Of a DNA stretch of 64,000 bases, positions 17,611 through 25,910 are shown one piece after another. This stretch comes from MGBC163016 sp964631345 (GTDB taxonomy: Bacteria; Actinomycetota; Coriobacteriia; Coriobacteriales; Eggerthellaceae), in assembly GCA_964631345.1 (NCBI GenBank), contig CAZVWE010000006.1, positions 1-64,000 on the forward strand, written 5' to 3'. Position 1 is the stretch's first letter. Every line of letters starts with the position of its first letter. The position numbers were made by a program, and so were the translations under genes. The notes under the pieces were generated by a model. That model was not told the DNA's origin, did not search any database, and worked only from the letters and a program-made list of their open reading frames with translations.

Positions 17611-17711
17611 GGCTATACACCTCAGCAAAAGCAAACATTTGTTTGTACGAATATTTGTTCGATAGTGTAAGCCAATATGAATAACTTGGCAAGGTAAATT
17701 AGCGCCCTGGC

Positions 17712-17758
17712 GCCTTTCAGCCTTTATACCTTGAAGCCTTTCAGCCTTTAAGCCTTGA
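17712..17758. repeat. 24-bp tandem duplication across the pyrE stop codon
   Basis: Copies at 17712-17734 and 17736-17758 share GCCTTTCAGCCTTT and CCTTGA with two mismatches. The pyrE stop codon (17748-17750) lies inside the second copy, so the duplication created a partial extra copy of the gene end. Confidence 0.85.
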
Positions 17759-18428
17759 CTCCATATTCAGCGTAATAGTCATCTATCGCACGCTTGCGAT
17801 CATCATCTATAACAACAACCCCTTCTATAGAGGTGTTATGAAGTGCAGAAACCACTTCTTGCATCGATACGATAGCTGCAGTTTTAAACCCATAGCGACT
17901 CGACACCTCATCAAGTGCGCTCATTTCTCCACCAAGACCAACTTCTCCGCGATCCAAAGAAACCATAAGTCCGACAACTTCCACATCTTTTGCCTGCATG
18001 ATAAGCGGATAAGTTTCCTCAATTGATTTTCCAGATGTTGTTACATCTTCAACCATCAACACCCTATCCCCGGGCTGCAAAACGTGCCCGAGAAACATTC
18101 CTGTATCTCCGTGATCTTTCAGCTCTTTGCGATTACTGCAATATTTTGCTTGTTTTCCATACAACTCATCTAGTGCCATACAGGTAACAACCGAAAGTGG
18201 AATTCCTTTATAAGCAGGCCCAAACACTACATCAAAATCCAAGCCAAAAACCTCATTGATTGCCTGTGCATAATACATTCCAAGCTTATGCAACTGGCTT
18301 CCTGTTACATAAGCACCAGCGTTCATAAAAAACGGTGATTTTCGCCCACTTTTAAGCGTGAAATCTCCAAATTTAAGCACATCGCAATCAACCATAAAAT
18401 TTATGAATTCGCGTTTATAAGACTGCAC
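17748..18428 (-). CDS. pyrE: orotate phosphoribosyltransferase
   Basis: Adds the ribose phosphate from PRPP to orotate, making OMP in pyrimidine synthesis. The 226-aa protein has the PRPP-binding signature VLMVEDVTTSGKSIEET around residue 125 and FGPAYKGIPL around 80. KSGRKSPFFMNAG, near the N terminus, is typical of the longer bacterial PyrE type. The GGAGAG site upstream and the TGCAG start context support the ATG at 18428. Other pyr genes are not in the window. Confidence 0.95.
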   Translation of the reverse strand: MQSYKREFINFMVDCDVLKFGDFTLKSGRKSPFFMNAGAYVTGSQLHKLGMYYAQAINEVFGLDFDVVFGPAYKGIPLSVVTCMALDELYGKQAKYCSNRKELKDHGDTGMFLGHVLQPGDRVLMVEDVTTSGKSIEETYPLIMQAKDVEVVGLMVSLDRGEVGLGGEMSALDEVSSRYGFKTAAIVSMQEVVSALHNTSIEGVVVIDDDRKRAIDDYYAEYGVKA

Positions 18429-18600
18429 AGGTCTCTCCTTTCAAAAATTTCTAGCTATCGACACCAACAAGTTGACTGTTTAATAACCACTACCAATAAA
18501 CAATGATTAATTATATATACGCTCGAGTAAAGACAACCAAATCATAAGGCACTTTTTGATAATATTGACCCCACAGATTTAAAGAGAGGATAACCTTAGT

Positions 18601-18891
18601 TTGACCATTTTTCTTGCTCATTACAAATCTCCTAACGCCTCATCTGAACGTGCGCTTGGACAATTTGAATTCGAAAGTCAGGCACGCATGGGTTCTAAAA
18701 CAAATGCGACAGATGCACGAATTAAAATGTTGGAGCTTTATGGAAACGATGCTTTGTGTTGGGATATCTATAAAATTGAACGGAAAGCACAATCAAAAGT
18801 TGGTAAAACCCAATCCGATGGACAACTAGAGCTTGATTTTAGAGATCCAGTTAAAAAGCGTAAGCGTAAGCCAAAAAGAGAATACTGGTAG
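18601..18891 (+). CDS. small basic protein of unknown function
   Basis: 96 aa, beginning with TTG; GAGAGGA lies about ten bases upstream. I do not recognise the family. The N-terminal half (LAHYKSPNASSERALGQFEF) looks folded. The C-terminal third is Lys/Arg-rich (PVKKRKRKPKREYW) and preceded by GQLELDF, which loosely resembles a sliding-clamp-binding hexapeptide. It ends eight bases before the M42 peptidase start, so the two are likely translated from one message. A nucleic-acid-related role is only a guess from charge. Confidence 0.65.
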   Translation: MTIFLAHYKSPNASSERALGQFEFESQARMGSKTNATDARIKMLELYGNDALCWDIYKIERKAQSKVGKTQSDGQLELDFRDPVKKRKRKPKREYW

Positions 18892-18899
18892 GAGACGAA

Positions 18900-20993
18900 A
18901 TGAAGAAAAAACATATCAAGTTTCTAAAACAGCTTGTAGAAACACCATCTCCAACGGGATCCGAACAAGATGTTGCCGCAATCGTACGCGACATTTTCTC
19001 AGGAGTTGCTGACGAGATTCAAACAGACACCATGGGATCTGTACATGCAATCCTATCAAGTGAGCTCAAACTTACATCCTCTGAAGACGCATACTCTGAA
19101 AACACTGGAAACTCTGAAAACGAGACCGACTACGAACTCGAATATGAATATGAAGATGAAGATGAGTACGAATACTACGAGGAAGAACTTGACGAAGATG
19201 CGGAACCCGCAGAGCCCGATACATTAGAGATCCAAGCTCCTGTGATGATGCTTTCTGCACACATGGACGAAGTCGGATTGATGGTTACATATATTTCTCC
19301 TGATGGCTTTTTATCTGTGTCTGCAATTGGTGGCGTAGATCCTGCAATTCTTCCAGGTATGCGCATGGATGTACATACAAAAGATGGCGTACTGCGCGGA
19401 GTAGTAGGAAGAAAGCCGATCCATCTAATTGAAGCTGACGAAAGAAAAAATGTAACTCCTTTAGATAAGCTTGTAATAGATCTAGGCCTTCCTGCATCCG
19501 ATGTAAAAGAAATGGTTCGCATTGGAGACTCAATCACATACGGCGTTGGGTTTGAGCGGTATGGCAAAAACATGGCGGTCTCTAAATCGTTTGATGATAA
19601 AGCAGGAGTATTTGTTGCTTGCCGCGTTATGGAAAACCTCGCAAACGACAAAAAACTAAAAGGATCGTTTGTTGCAGCCATCACGGTACAGGAAGAAATT
19701 GGTACACGTGGTGCTATAACGAGTGCGTATGCAATCCATCCAGATGTTGCTATTGCCTTCGATGTAACGCATGCAACCGATTACCCCGGAATTGATAAAT
19801 CCAAATATGGGGATATCCGTTGTGGCAAAGGACCTGTTATTGCGCGAGGTCCAAATATTAATCCTCTTGTATTTGAACGCCTCGTCGCTGCTGCAGAAGC
19901 TGAAGGCATTCCTTATCAACTAGAGGCAGAACCAGGGGTTACGGGCACTGATGCACGAGCTATTCAAGTAGCTCAAGAAGGCATCCCAACGGGTCTTATA
20001 TCAATTCCGCTTCGCTATATGCATACTCCAACTGAGGCCATTAACTTAGATGACCTAGAAGGCGCCGTTAAATTACTGACAAGATTTGCTCTTGATTTAG
20101 ATGAAGATGTGAGCTTCATTCCTGGAGTATCCCCTGATATCGAGCATCCTGAAAGTCAGATTCCAGAAGAACTCACGCCGGAAGAAATTGCAAAACGTGA
20201 AGTTAAGCAACTCAAAAAGCAGATGAAAAAACTACGTAAGAAAATGGCTACCCTTGAGCGTGAGGGATATATTCTGCCCTCGACAAACAAAGGTGACACG
20301 AGAATTGAAGTTGAGGAGTCTGCAACTGAGACATCGAGTGCTCATGCAACGGACACGCAAGACGCACAAAACACAGAGACTTCTGGCTCACAAAACAATA
20401 ATGAAAGTCTTGATGCAGCAAAATCTCAAAATGACGGCAGCGCATATGGCAGCGCAGGTGAAACTAATAAGTTATACGGCAATGCATACCAACAAGGGTT
20501 CAATGCACATTCAATAAATGGTGGCCAGAACAGCAGCTTTACAAGAACTCCTTTTCAGACAGTAACGCCTAAAAGTATGGGTCAGATAAGTCGCATAGAG
20601 CCTTTTAGTCAAATAAATAACATTAAGCAAGTCCCCGGTATGCAGCAATACAACAGTCCAGAGCAAAAGCCTGAACTCAACTCAATGGCAAATCAAATGG
20701 CAAATGCGACTGCAAGCCAAACCACAAATCCAATGACTGGCTCAATGACAGAAGCTTACGCAAACCAAACTTTCAAGACTGATAGCGCAGATACCAACCT
20801 TTCGCCATACAACTCAGTTGAAGAGGCGTTAGAGGAAACTGCAAAAGAAGAAGAAAAATTAAACCAAACAGATCAAAAAAGCCGCAATCGTAGAGGACCT
20901 TTTTCTAAGCTTCGTACACTAAACGGAGCCCTACAGATTCCACCAGATGATGTAAGTGAGCTTGGAATATCACAAGAATCAGAAGATGAGTAA
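18900..20993 (+). CDS. M42-family metallo-aminopeptidase with acidic insertion and long tail
   Basis: Cytosolic aminopeptidase of the glutamyl-aminopeptidase/deblocking type (M42), 697 aa against about 350 for the family. Metal and catalytic motifs are intact: SAHMDEVG around residue 120, SFDDKAG around 225, QEEIGTRG around 262, AFDVTHATD around 285 and RYMHTPTE around 370. Two additions are odd. One is an extremely acidic Glu/Asp/Tyr stretch (about residues 60-108) inserted after the first strands. The other is a C-terminal extension of nearly 290 residues that starts with a charged coiled coil (EVKQLKKQMKKLRKKMATL) and continues as Asn/Gln/Ser-rich low-complexity sequence. GGAGACGAA precedes the ATG. 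It is followed by smpB. Confidence 0.9.
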   Translation: MKKKHIKFLKQLVETPSPTGSEQDVAAIVRDIFSGVADEIQTDTMGSVHAILSSELKLTSSEDAYSENTGNSENETDYELEYEYEDEDEYEYYEEELDEDAEPAEPDTLEIQAPVMMLSAHMDEVGLMVTYISPDGFLSVSAIGGVDPAILPGMRMDVHTKDGVLRGVVGRKPIHLIEADERKNVTPLDKLVIDLGLPASDVKEMVRIGDSITYGVGFERYGKNMAVSKSFDDKAGVFVACRVMENLANDKKLKGSFVAAITVQEEIGTRGAITSAYAIHPDVAIAFDVTHATDYPGIDKSKYGDIRCGKGPVIARGPNINPLVFERLVAAAEAEGIPYQLEAEPGVTGTDARAIQVAQEGIPTGLISIPLRYMHTPTEAINLDDLEGAVKLLTRFALDLDEDVSFIPGVSPDIEHPESQIPEELTPEEIAKREVKQLKKQMKKLRKKMATLEREGYILPSTNKGDTRIEVEESATETSSAHATDTQDAQNTETSGSQNNNESLDAAKSQNDGSAYGSAGETNKLYGNAYQQGFNAHSINGGQNSSFTRTPFQTVTPKSMGQISRIEPFSQINNIKQVPGMQQYNSPEQKPELNSMANQMANATASQTTNPMTGSMTEAYANQTFKTDSADTNLSPYNSVEEALEETAKEEEKLNQTDQKSRNRRGPFSKLRTLNGALQIPPDDVSELGISQESEDE

Positions 20994-21010
20994 GAGAAAA
21001 GCAGTATAAA

Positions 21011-21484
21011 GTGGGTAAAAAGCAAGACAAAGACAAACTGATCGCTAAAAATAGACGTGCGTTTCACGACTACGAGATTCTTGAAACGTTCGAAGCTGGT
21101 ATAGAGCTTTCAGGTTGTGAGGTACGATCACTTAGGGACAACAACGCTCAGCTTACAGATAGCTTTGCAATGGTTAGAAATGGAGAGGTGTGGCTAAATA
21201 ACCTACACATCCCTCCATTTGCCCACGGCAACATTTGCAATTCAGATCCTGACCGCAAGCGAAAACTACTGCTTCACAAAAATCAAATCAGATACTTAAC
21301 TGAAAAAATCCAGGAAAAAGGTCTTGCGGTTGTTCCGCTTAAAATTTATTTCAACGACAAAAATAGAGTAAAAGTCGAAATCGCTCTTGCTAGAGGAAAG
21401 AAGCTCTATGACAAGCGCAACTCATTAAAAGAACGTGACACCAAACGCGAAATCGATCGCGCACTTAAAGAACGCAGCCGCTAA
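21011..21484 (+). CDS. smpB: SsrA-binding protein
   Basis: Binds tmRNA and delivers it to stalled ribosomes for trans-translation. The 157-aa protein has the family's core: NRRAFHDYEILETFEAGI, LSGCEVRSLR and DSFAMVRNGEVWL. The basic C-terminal tail KKLYDKRNSLKERDTKR enters the empty mRNA channel. It starts with GTG; the upstream Shine-Dalgarno is weak, so coupling to the M42 gene 17 bases upstream is likely. The tmRNA gene lies about 900 bases downstream, separated by one acidic-protein gene. Confidence 0.96.
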   Translation: MGKKQDKDKLIAKNRRAFHDYEILETFEAGIELSGCEVRSLRDNNAQLTDSFAMVRNGEVWLNNLHIPPFAHGNICNSDPDRKRKLLLHKNQIRYLTEKIQEKGLAVVPLKIYFNDKNRVKVEIALARGKKLYDKRNSLKERDTKREIDRALKERSR

Positions 21485-21541
21485 TTAGTAAGCCGCTAAT
21501 TAGTAACAAACAATCTATCAATTTAGTAGCAAACAATCTAT
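21476..21541. repeat. two adjacent tandem duplications at the smpB stop codon
   Basis: A perfect 15-bp unit AGCCGCTAATTAGTA occurs twice (21476-21490, 21491-21505) and contains the smpB stop. It is followed by a second pair with a 23-base period, TAGTAACAAACAATCTAT (21501-21518) and a one-mismatch copy (21524-21541). Confidence 0.9.
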
Positions 21542-21682
21542 TTAAGCTTACGTAAAGTAACCATATGACCTATCTATGATCTTGCGATTCTAAAAGCTGT
21601 CCATATTGTGATATACCCTTTTATAACAGGCGGGCGCTTCAGTACTAATTCAGTGCTGGACATCTGAAGTAAGGAGAAAACC

Positions 21683-22327
21683 ATGAGCCTTGATGACGAA
21701 TTAGAGATCATGGAAGAAACTGGTCAAACTGAAGCCGAGCAAATTGATGAAGAATCTGAAATCCAAGACGTCGAAGATAACATTGATGAATACTTAGGCG
21801 AAGACGCCTTAGAGACAGACGCAGAGCATGCCTACGCAAGCTTTGAGACAGACAATGAATCAGACTATGATGGCTATGATCCAGATGAAATTCTGGAATC
21901 TGAAGCTGAAATCGAAGAAGCTAATACGCTGCACTCTGAGGGCTATCATGTCGAAGACACTGAGGATCTTGAGATTGAAGCCATCGAAATGGAGATTGAA
22001 GAGGGCGATATATACGCATATATCGTTGATGAAGACGATAACGAACTCGGTTTTATTCTGATTGATGAAAATGGCGACGAGCAAGAGTATTACTACGTTG
22101 ATATGGATGAATATGAGATCGTAGATGAGGAATCTGAGCCAGACACCAAGGTTATCAGAGCAGAAGATGGTGAAGAATTTGATCTTGGCATAACTCGTGA
22201 AGGCATCAGAGAAGCAACCGAAGATGCAAACGCGGTTTTTCGCGATGGTAAAGAGGTATACGAAGAACTCAAAGATGCTATGCAAGACATCTCAGAAGGT
22301 ATGGGTTTTTTGAAGAAGAAGCGTTAA
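21683..22327 (+). CDS. very acidic protein of unknown function between smpB and ssrA
   Basis: 214 aa, about one third Asp plus Glu. AAGGAG seven bases before the ATG makes it a credible gene. Residues 1-105 are a disordered, acidic stretch. Residues about 108-145 contain paired strand-like segments (DIYAYIVDEDDNELGFILI, EQEYYYVDMDEYEIVDE) that could form a small beta domain. The last 60 residues look helical and end in GFLKKKR. I recognise no family. The location between the two trans-translation genes is suggestive but may be coincidental. Acidic composition is shared with insertions in neighbouring proteins. Confidence 0.75.
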   Translation: MSLDDELEIMEETGQTEAEQIDEESEIQDVEDNIDEYLGEDALETDAEHAYASFETDNESDYDGYDPDEILESEAEIEEANTLHSEGYHVEDTEDLEIEAIEMEIEEGDIYAYIVDEDDNELGFILIDENGDEQEYYYVDMDEYEIVDEESEPDTKVIRAEDGEEFDLGITREGIREATEDANAVFRDGKEVYEELKDAMQDISEGMGFLKKKR

Positions 22328-22342
22328 TCGAGTAGCTGTAAC

Positions 22343-22370
22343 TTGACAAGACAACATAAGGCAATATCAT
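22343..22370 (+). promoter_or_regulatory. promoter of ssrA
   Basis: A perfect TTGACA (22343-22348), a 16-bp spacer and TATCAT (22365-22370) precede the mature tmRNA 5' end by 13 bases. Confidence 0.8.
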
Positions 22371-22383
22371 CAATCTAGCCTTT

Positions 22384-22755
22384 GGGGGCGACTGGTTTCG
22401 ACATGGTAAGTTCGAAATGAGGAGCAGGTCGTGGTCTCCTCGCCACGTTAAACAGGGGTAATGTCAAATTTAATTGGCAAAACTAAAACACAGAGCGCTC
22501 CTGCGCTCGCTATGGCTGCTTAATTAAGCGCCATCCGCCAACCTTGGAACTTCCCCGATCCAAGTAAGGCGTCATCTTAAGGGGAATGCGTTACATCACG
22601 TGGTCGGTATGGGTGTAACAAAGGCTGAACCGACTCGAAGGTGCAACGTTAGTTTGCAGACCCAGCACCTTTCAGATCAAGAATGTAAACTAAGCCTGTA
22701 GCGCCTTGTTTGGGATTTGGCATGGACCGGAGTTCGATCCTCCGCGCCTCCACCA
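22384..22755 (+). ncRNA. ssrA: tmRNA (one-piece)
   Basis: Rescues stalled ribosomes and tags the nascent protein for proteolysis. The 5' end GGGGGCGACTGGTTTCGAC and the 3' end GTTCGATCC...GCGCCTCCACCA form the tRNA-like domain with encoded CCA (372 bases). The tag frame ends at TAA 22521-22523. Read back from there it encodes ...KTKTQSAPALAMAA. The likely resume codon is TCA at 22464, giving SNLIGKTKTQSAPALAMAA, though the exact resume codon is uncertain. The tag lacks acidic residues and ends ALAMAA rather than the usual ALAA. Confidence 0.95.
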
Positions 22756-22765
22756 TAAAAGAATT

Positions 22766-22791
22766 AGACGAACACCTTCGGGTGTTCGTCT
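22766..22791 (+). terminator. terminator of ssrA
   Basis: A perfect 11-bp stem AGACGAACACC/GGTGTTCGTCT closed by a TTCG tetraloop is followed by TGTTTCT, ten bases after the tmRNA. Confidence 0.92.
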
Positions 22792-22841
22792 TGTTTCTAC
22801 TAGACTTCACTTATGAGGCCAAAACCTTAGAAATCAAAACT

Positions 22842-23801
22842 TCATTCAAAATCAGGAATAAAGCTCTCCTTGCAGGCTTCGCCTTCCTGCCAATAATAGT
22901 TTTCAACACCTAAACTATCTGCAAAATCTAACATACGCTCGTAATCTTCAGAAAGCACTACATCCGCAAGTTCGGGATGCGCCTTGAGTGCTACTTGAGC
23001 ACGATGAATCCCCATCTCAGCATCGGTTGTAAGTACCGGAGTATATTGATTCATCAAAGAAAGCCTAATCGAATTTCCAAACTCACTCCAAAGCTTTGCG
23101 ATCACTGCCTTAGAATCATCTAAATGACCTGGCAATAACATATGACGAACAACCACACCAGAAATCAAACGTTCACATCCATAGTATTCATCAAACTCAC
23201 AATTTCCTGTTGTCAAAACCATCTCTCGAAGCGCATCCATAGCAACATCCGGATACTCTGAAGCACTAGATAGCGCTTTAGCTAATTCGTTTGAAGCATA
23301 CTTAAAATCAGTTAGGTAAACATCTACTAACTGCTTATTTAAAGCTATCTGAGATGCAAGTTCATACCCAGAAGTGTTCCAAACAACAGGAATCGAAAGC
23401 CCTTGTGTTTGCGCTAAAACTATGGCTTTACGGATTTGCGGCGCAAAATGTGTAGGGGTTACAAAATTGATATTCATCGCCTGTTCTCTTTCAAGCGAAA
23501 GCATCGCAGACGCTAAATCATCAACAGAATAAACTCTCCCTACTTCATCCATCGCACCAAGAGATATTTGTCTATTTTGGCAATAGCAACATCTAAGATT
23601 GCATCCTGCGAAAAATATAGTCCCGCTGCCTGTGTCTCCACTAATTGGAGGCTCTTCCCAATGATGAAGCGACACCCGCGAGATGCGCATATCGTTTGTA
23701 CAACCACAAACCCCTATTGCACCTGAAGTGCGATTAACTCCACATTCTCTCGGGCAAATTCGGCACTCAGCAAGCTGGTCTACCACTTGCGCAGCCCCCA
23801 T
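22842..23801 (-). CDS. PflA-like radical SAM protein (COG1313 type)
   Basis: 319 aa. An N-terminal Cys-rich segment (CRICPRECGVNR ... GVCGC) is followed by the radical SAM cluster motif CNLRCCYC (CX3CX2C) and VTPTHFAPQI. The layout matches the family annotated as putative pyruvate formate-lyase activating enzyme, though these proteins are distinct from true PflA and their target is unknown. No glycyl radical enzyme gene is in the window. It is the last gene of a minus-strand run, starting 11 bases after the Asp-rich dehydrogenase-like gene. The terminal QEGEACKESFIPDFE segment is unremarkable. Confidence 0.88.
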   Translation of the reverse strand: MGAAQVVDQLAECRICPRECGVNRTSGAIGVCGCTNDMRISRVSLHHWEEPPISGDTGSGTIFFAGCNLRCCYCQNRQISLGAMDEVGRVYSVDDLASAMLSLEREQAMNINFVTPTHFAPQIRKAIVLAQTQGLSIPVVWNTSGYELASQIALNKQLVDVYLTDFKYASNELAKALSSASEYPDVAMDALREMVLTTGNCEFDEYYGCERLISGVVVRHMLLPGHLDDSKAVIAKLWSEFGNSIRLSLMNQYTPVLTTDAEMGIHRAQVALKAHPELADVVLSEDYERMLDFADSLGVENYYWQEGEACKESFIPDFE

Positions 23802-23812
23802 CAGGTAATTCC

Positions 23813-24862
23813 TCAGTTAGATGAATAGTCGAACCTATGCCCGAATTCCTCGAAATTAGTCTCGTCATATGGATCGTCAAATCTTGGGTCATCAAATAGT
23901 CGATCGTCGTCATCGTCATCATCGTCGTCCCAATCGTAATCATCGTCATCATCTGATGACATAAATCTAACACCCAAGGCCTCGCCAGTGTCGCTATCCG
24001 GATATAGGCTTTCTGCGCGATCCCAATTAAGACCATACTTTTCAGCTGCATTGTCGTTATCGTTATCATATAAAAGAATAAGCGCGGCTGGATTAAGTTC
24101 AGCGCCACCTATAACAGCTAAAAGCTCAAACATACTAAATGCTGATTCTGCTTGCGGCACAATAACCTCAAAATCATCTGCCGCCATCATTACAGCCGAC
24201 AGTTCAGAAAGCACCATTTCAACTGTGAAGGTTCCCTCAAACGAAGATGACTTCGCAGCGTCTAACAACGCTTGTGTATCCTCATCTAGCGAACCCAAAT
24301 TCAAACCGGACAATTCATGGAAAGTAACCGTGCGCTTTGATCCACGGAAAATTGCGTTAGTCTCTATTCCAGAGATAAACCTACTAATCCTATTTAGCGT
24401 CTCACCACATCGTGCAAGTTGTGTAGCGCCCGCACTATTTAAAGACCTAACCTCTGAAAATATTGCATCAAGAATAGGCTTTGCAATATCTAAAGAATCA
24501 TCCTCGCCTGATGCATAACAGTAAAGATTATCCTTAGAAAATGCATCCGCCTTTGCCATATTATGAACAACAAGCGGTGCTTCTACGATTTTCAACTCGC
24601 TAAGTGTTGCAATTGCGTTCATCTCATGTGCAAAATTTGGGCAAGTTGCAGAAAAATCTATTAGCAACGCCCCTGTTTTCATAACTTGAACAAGACCTTT
24701 ATCACCAAAATACAAATCTTCCAGATTGGACATATTGGTGCAAAACGTCATAACAACATCAGCGGTTTTAACATCCTCAACATAAGAAAACCCAGCGTCA
24801 GAAAGCCTTCCTTTTACAGAATCTAGAAATGAGGTATTTCCTTTATAGGCAAATGTTGTCAT
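23813..24862 (-). CDS. degenerate 3-hydroxyisobutyrate dehydrogenase-like protein with poly-Asp tail
   Basis: 349 aa. The middle (ADVVMTFCTNMSNLEDLYF, GLVQVMKTGALLIDFSATCP, KIVEAPLVVH) follows the pattern of beta-hydroxyacid dehydrogenases: NAD-fold end, substrate-loop region and helical domain. The N terminus lacks the glycine-rich GxGxxG dinucleotide motif, starting instead with TTFAYKGNTSFLDSV, so cofactor binding is doubtful. The C-terminal 45 residues are strikingly Asp-rich (DDDDDYDWDDDDDDDDD), encoded by a long run of gac/gat codons. Its start overlaps the degV stop by four bases (ATGA-type coupling). I cannot name a function. Confidence 0.7.
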   Translation of the reverse strand: MTTFAYKGNTSFLDSVKGRLSDAGFSYVEDVKTADVVMTFCTNMSNLEDLYFGDKGLVQVMKTGALLIDFSATCPNFAHEMNAIATLSELKIVEAPLVVHNMAKADAFSKDNLYCYASGEDDSLDIAKPILDAIFSEVRSLNSAGATQLARCGETLNRISRFISGIETNAIFRGSKRTVTFHELSGLNLGSLDEDTQALLDAAKSSSFEGTFTVEMVLSELSAVMMAADDFEVIVPQAESAFSMFELLAVIGGAELNPAALILLYDNDNDNAAEKYGLNWDRAESLYPDSDTGEALGVRFMSSDDDDDYDWDDDDDDDDDRLFDDPRFDDPYDETNFEEFGHRFDYSSN

Positions 24863-25791
24863 TTATTGCGCCCTCCCTTTACCTTTCTGGCAATTTTGTC
24901 TGCAACTGAAAGATTCTCTCTTTTATCTGATCCCCAAAAAGCAAGTGCCAGCATTCCAGGACCTACATGCGATCCAATTACGGGGCCTATTGGAGACTCA
25001 ATGATTAAGACATCATCATCTGCTTTAAGTAGCGCTTCCTTTAGACGTTCAGCATCTTTTGGACAATCTGCATTTGAAAGCACAACATATCTGCCTTGGC
25101 CTTCATGAGAAGAATTTTTCACATAGTACTCAACCAGCTGCTTAATGCCTTTTTTACGCCCGCGAGACACTCCAATTAGCTGGAGTTTTCCATCTACATC
25201 AATTGTTAGAAGGGGTTTTACATCAAGTGCAGCTCCTGCAACAGCTACAGAGCCCGGAATTCTGCCACCACGACGCAAAGTTTCAAGATCTTCCACCATG
25301 AATTCGCAGTCCACAAAGTACTTGGCTTCCTCTGCCCATGCCGCTAGCTCTTTTGCGGTAAGACCTTTACTCCACTGATTGATTGCCTCAGCAATTAGCA
25401 CACCTTCTGCTGCAGACGCAAGCAAAGTATCTACCAGGTAAAGCTCCATTTCTGGATGATTAGCTCGAACTTGATCAGCAACCAGTTCAGCTACATCGAA
25501 ACTTCCAGAAAGCCCACTTGAAAACGATAGGTACACAGTTGGTCTACCCGACCCAGCTGCCGCTTCAAAAGTTTCAGTGAGCAAAGGAACTGAAAGCTGC
25601 GCCGTTGAAGGTGTTGCCCCTTTTCGCATGCCTCCATAAAACTCCGCAGGAGTAATCGTTTTGAAAAGATCATCATCATATGTACCATTTCCAATGATGT
25701 ATGGAAACTTTAAAAGAGTAATACCTTCTCGCTCTATGAGCTCTGCTGGCAAATCACAGCATGAATCCACAATTAGATTGCACTCAGGCAT
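24859..25791 (-). CDS. DegV-family fatty-acid-binding protein
   Basis: The ATG at 25791 (310 aa) is preceded by GGGAGG at four bases, so it is preferred over the start eight codons earlier. DegV proteins bind fatty acids and present them to the fatty acid kinase FakA for incorporation into phospholipid. The N-terminal IVDSCCDLP, the TAQLSVPLLTETFE region and the LSFSSGLSGSFD motif are characteristic. So are GGRIPGSVAVAG and the C-terminal IGSHVGPGMLALAFWG. No fakA is in the window. It heads a coupled group with the dehydrogenase-like and radical SAM genes. Confidence 0.93.
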   Translation of the reverse strand: MPECNLIVDSCCDLPAELIEREGITLLKFPYIIGNGTYDDDLFKTITPAEFYGGMRKGATPSTAQLSVPLLTETFEAAAGSGRPTVYLSFSSGLSGSFDVAELVADQVRANHPEMELYLVDTLLASAAEGVLIAEAINQWSKGLTAKELAAWAEEAKYFVDCEFMVEDLETLRRGGRIPGSVAVAGAALDVKPLLTIDVDGKLQLIGVSRGRKKGIKQLVEYYVKNSSHEGQGRYVVLSNADCPKDAERLKEALLKADDDVLIIESPIGPVIGSHVGPGMLALAFWGSDKRENLSVADKIARKVKGGRNK

Positions 25792-25910
25792 CTTGCCTCC
25801 CAACGATGTTTGCAACTAATCAGTAATTAACTGTTCATTTATATGCCACGCCTAAAGCAAATGACATCTATTGCACTTGGTTGACTAGATCTAGAACTAT
25901 TAAACCCTAA

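Noticed and set aside
19175..19684. 169-codon minus-strand reading frame inside the M42 gene
   Set aside because: Its composition follows from the repeated acidic codons on the other strand and it lacks a ribosome site and family motifs.
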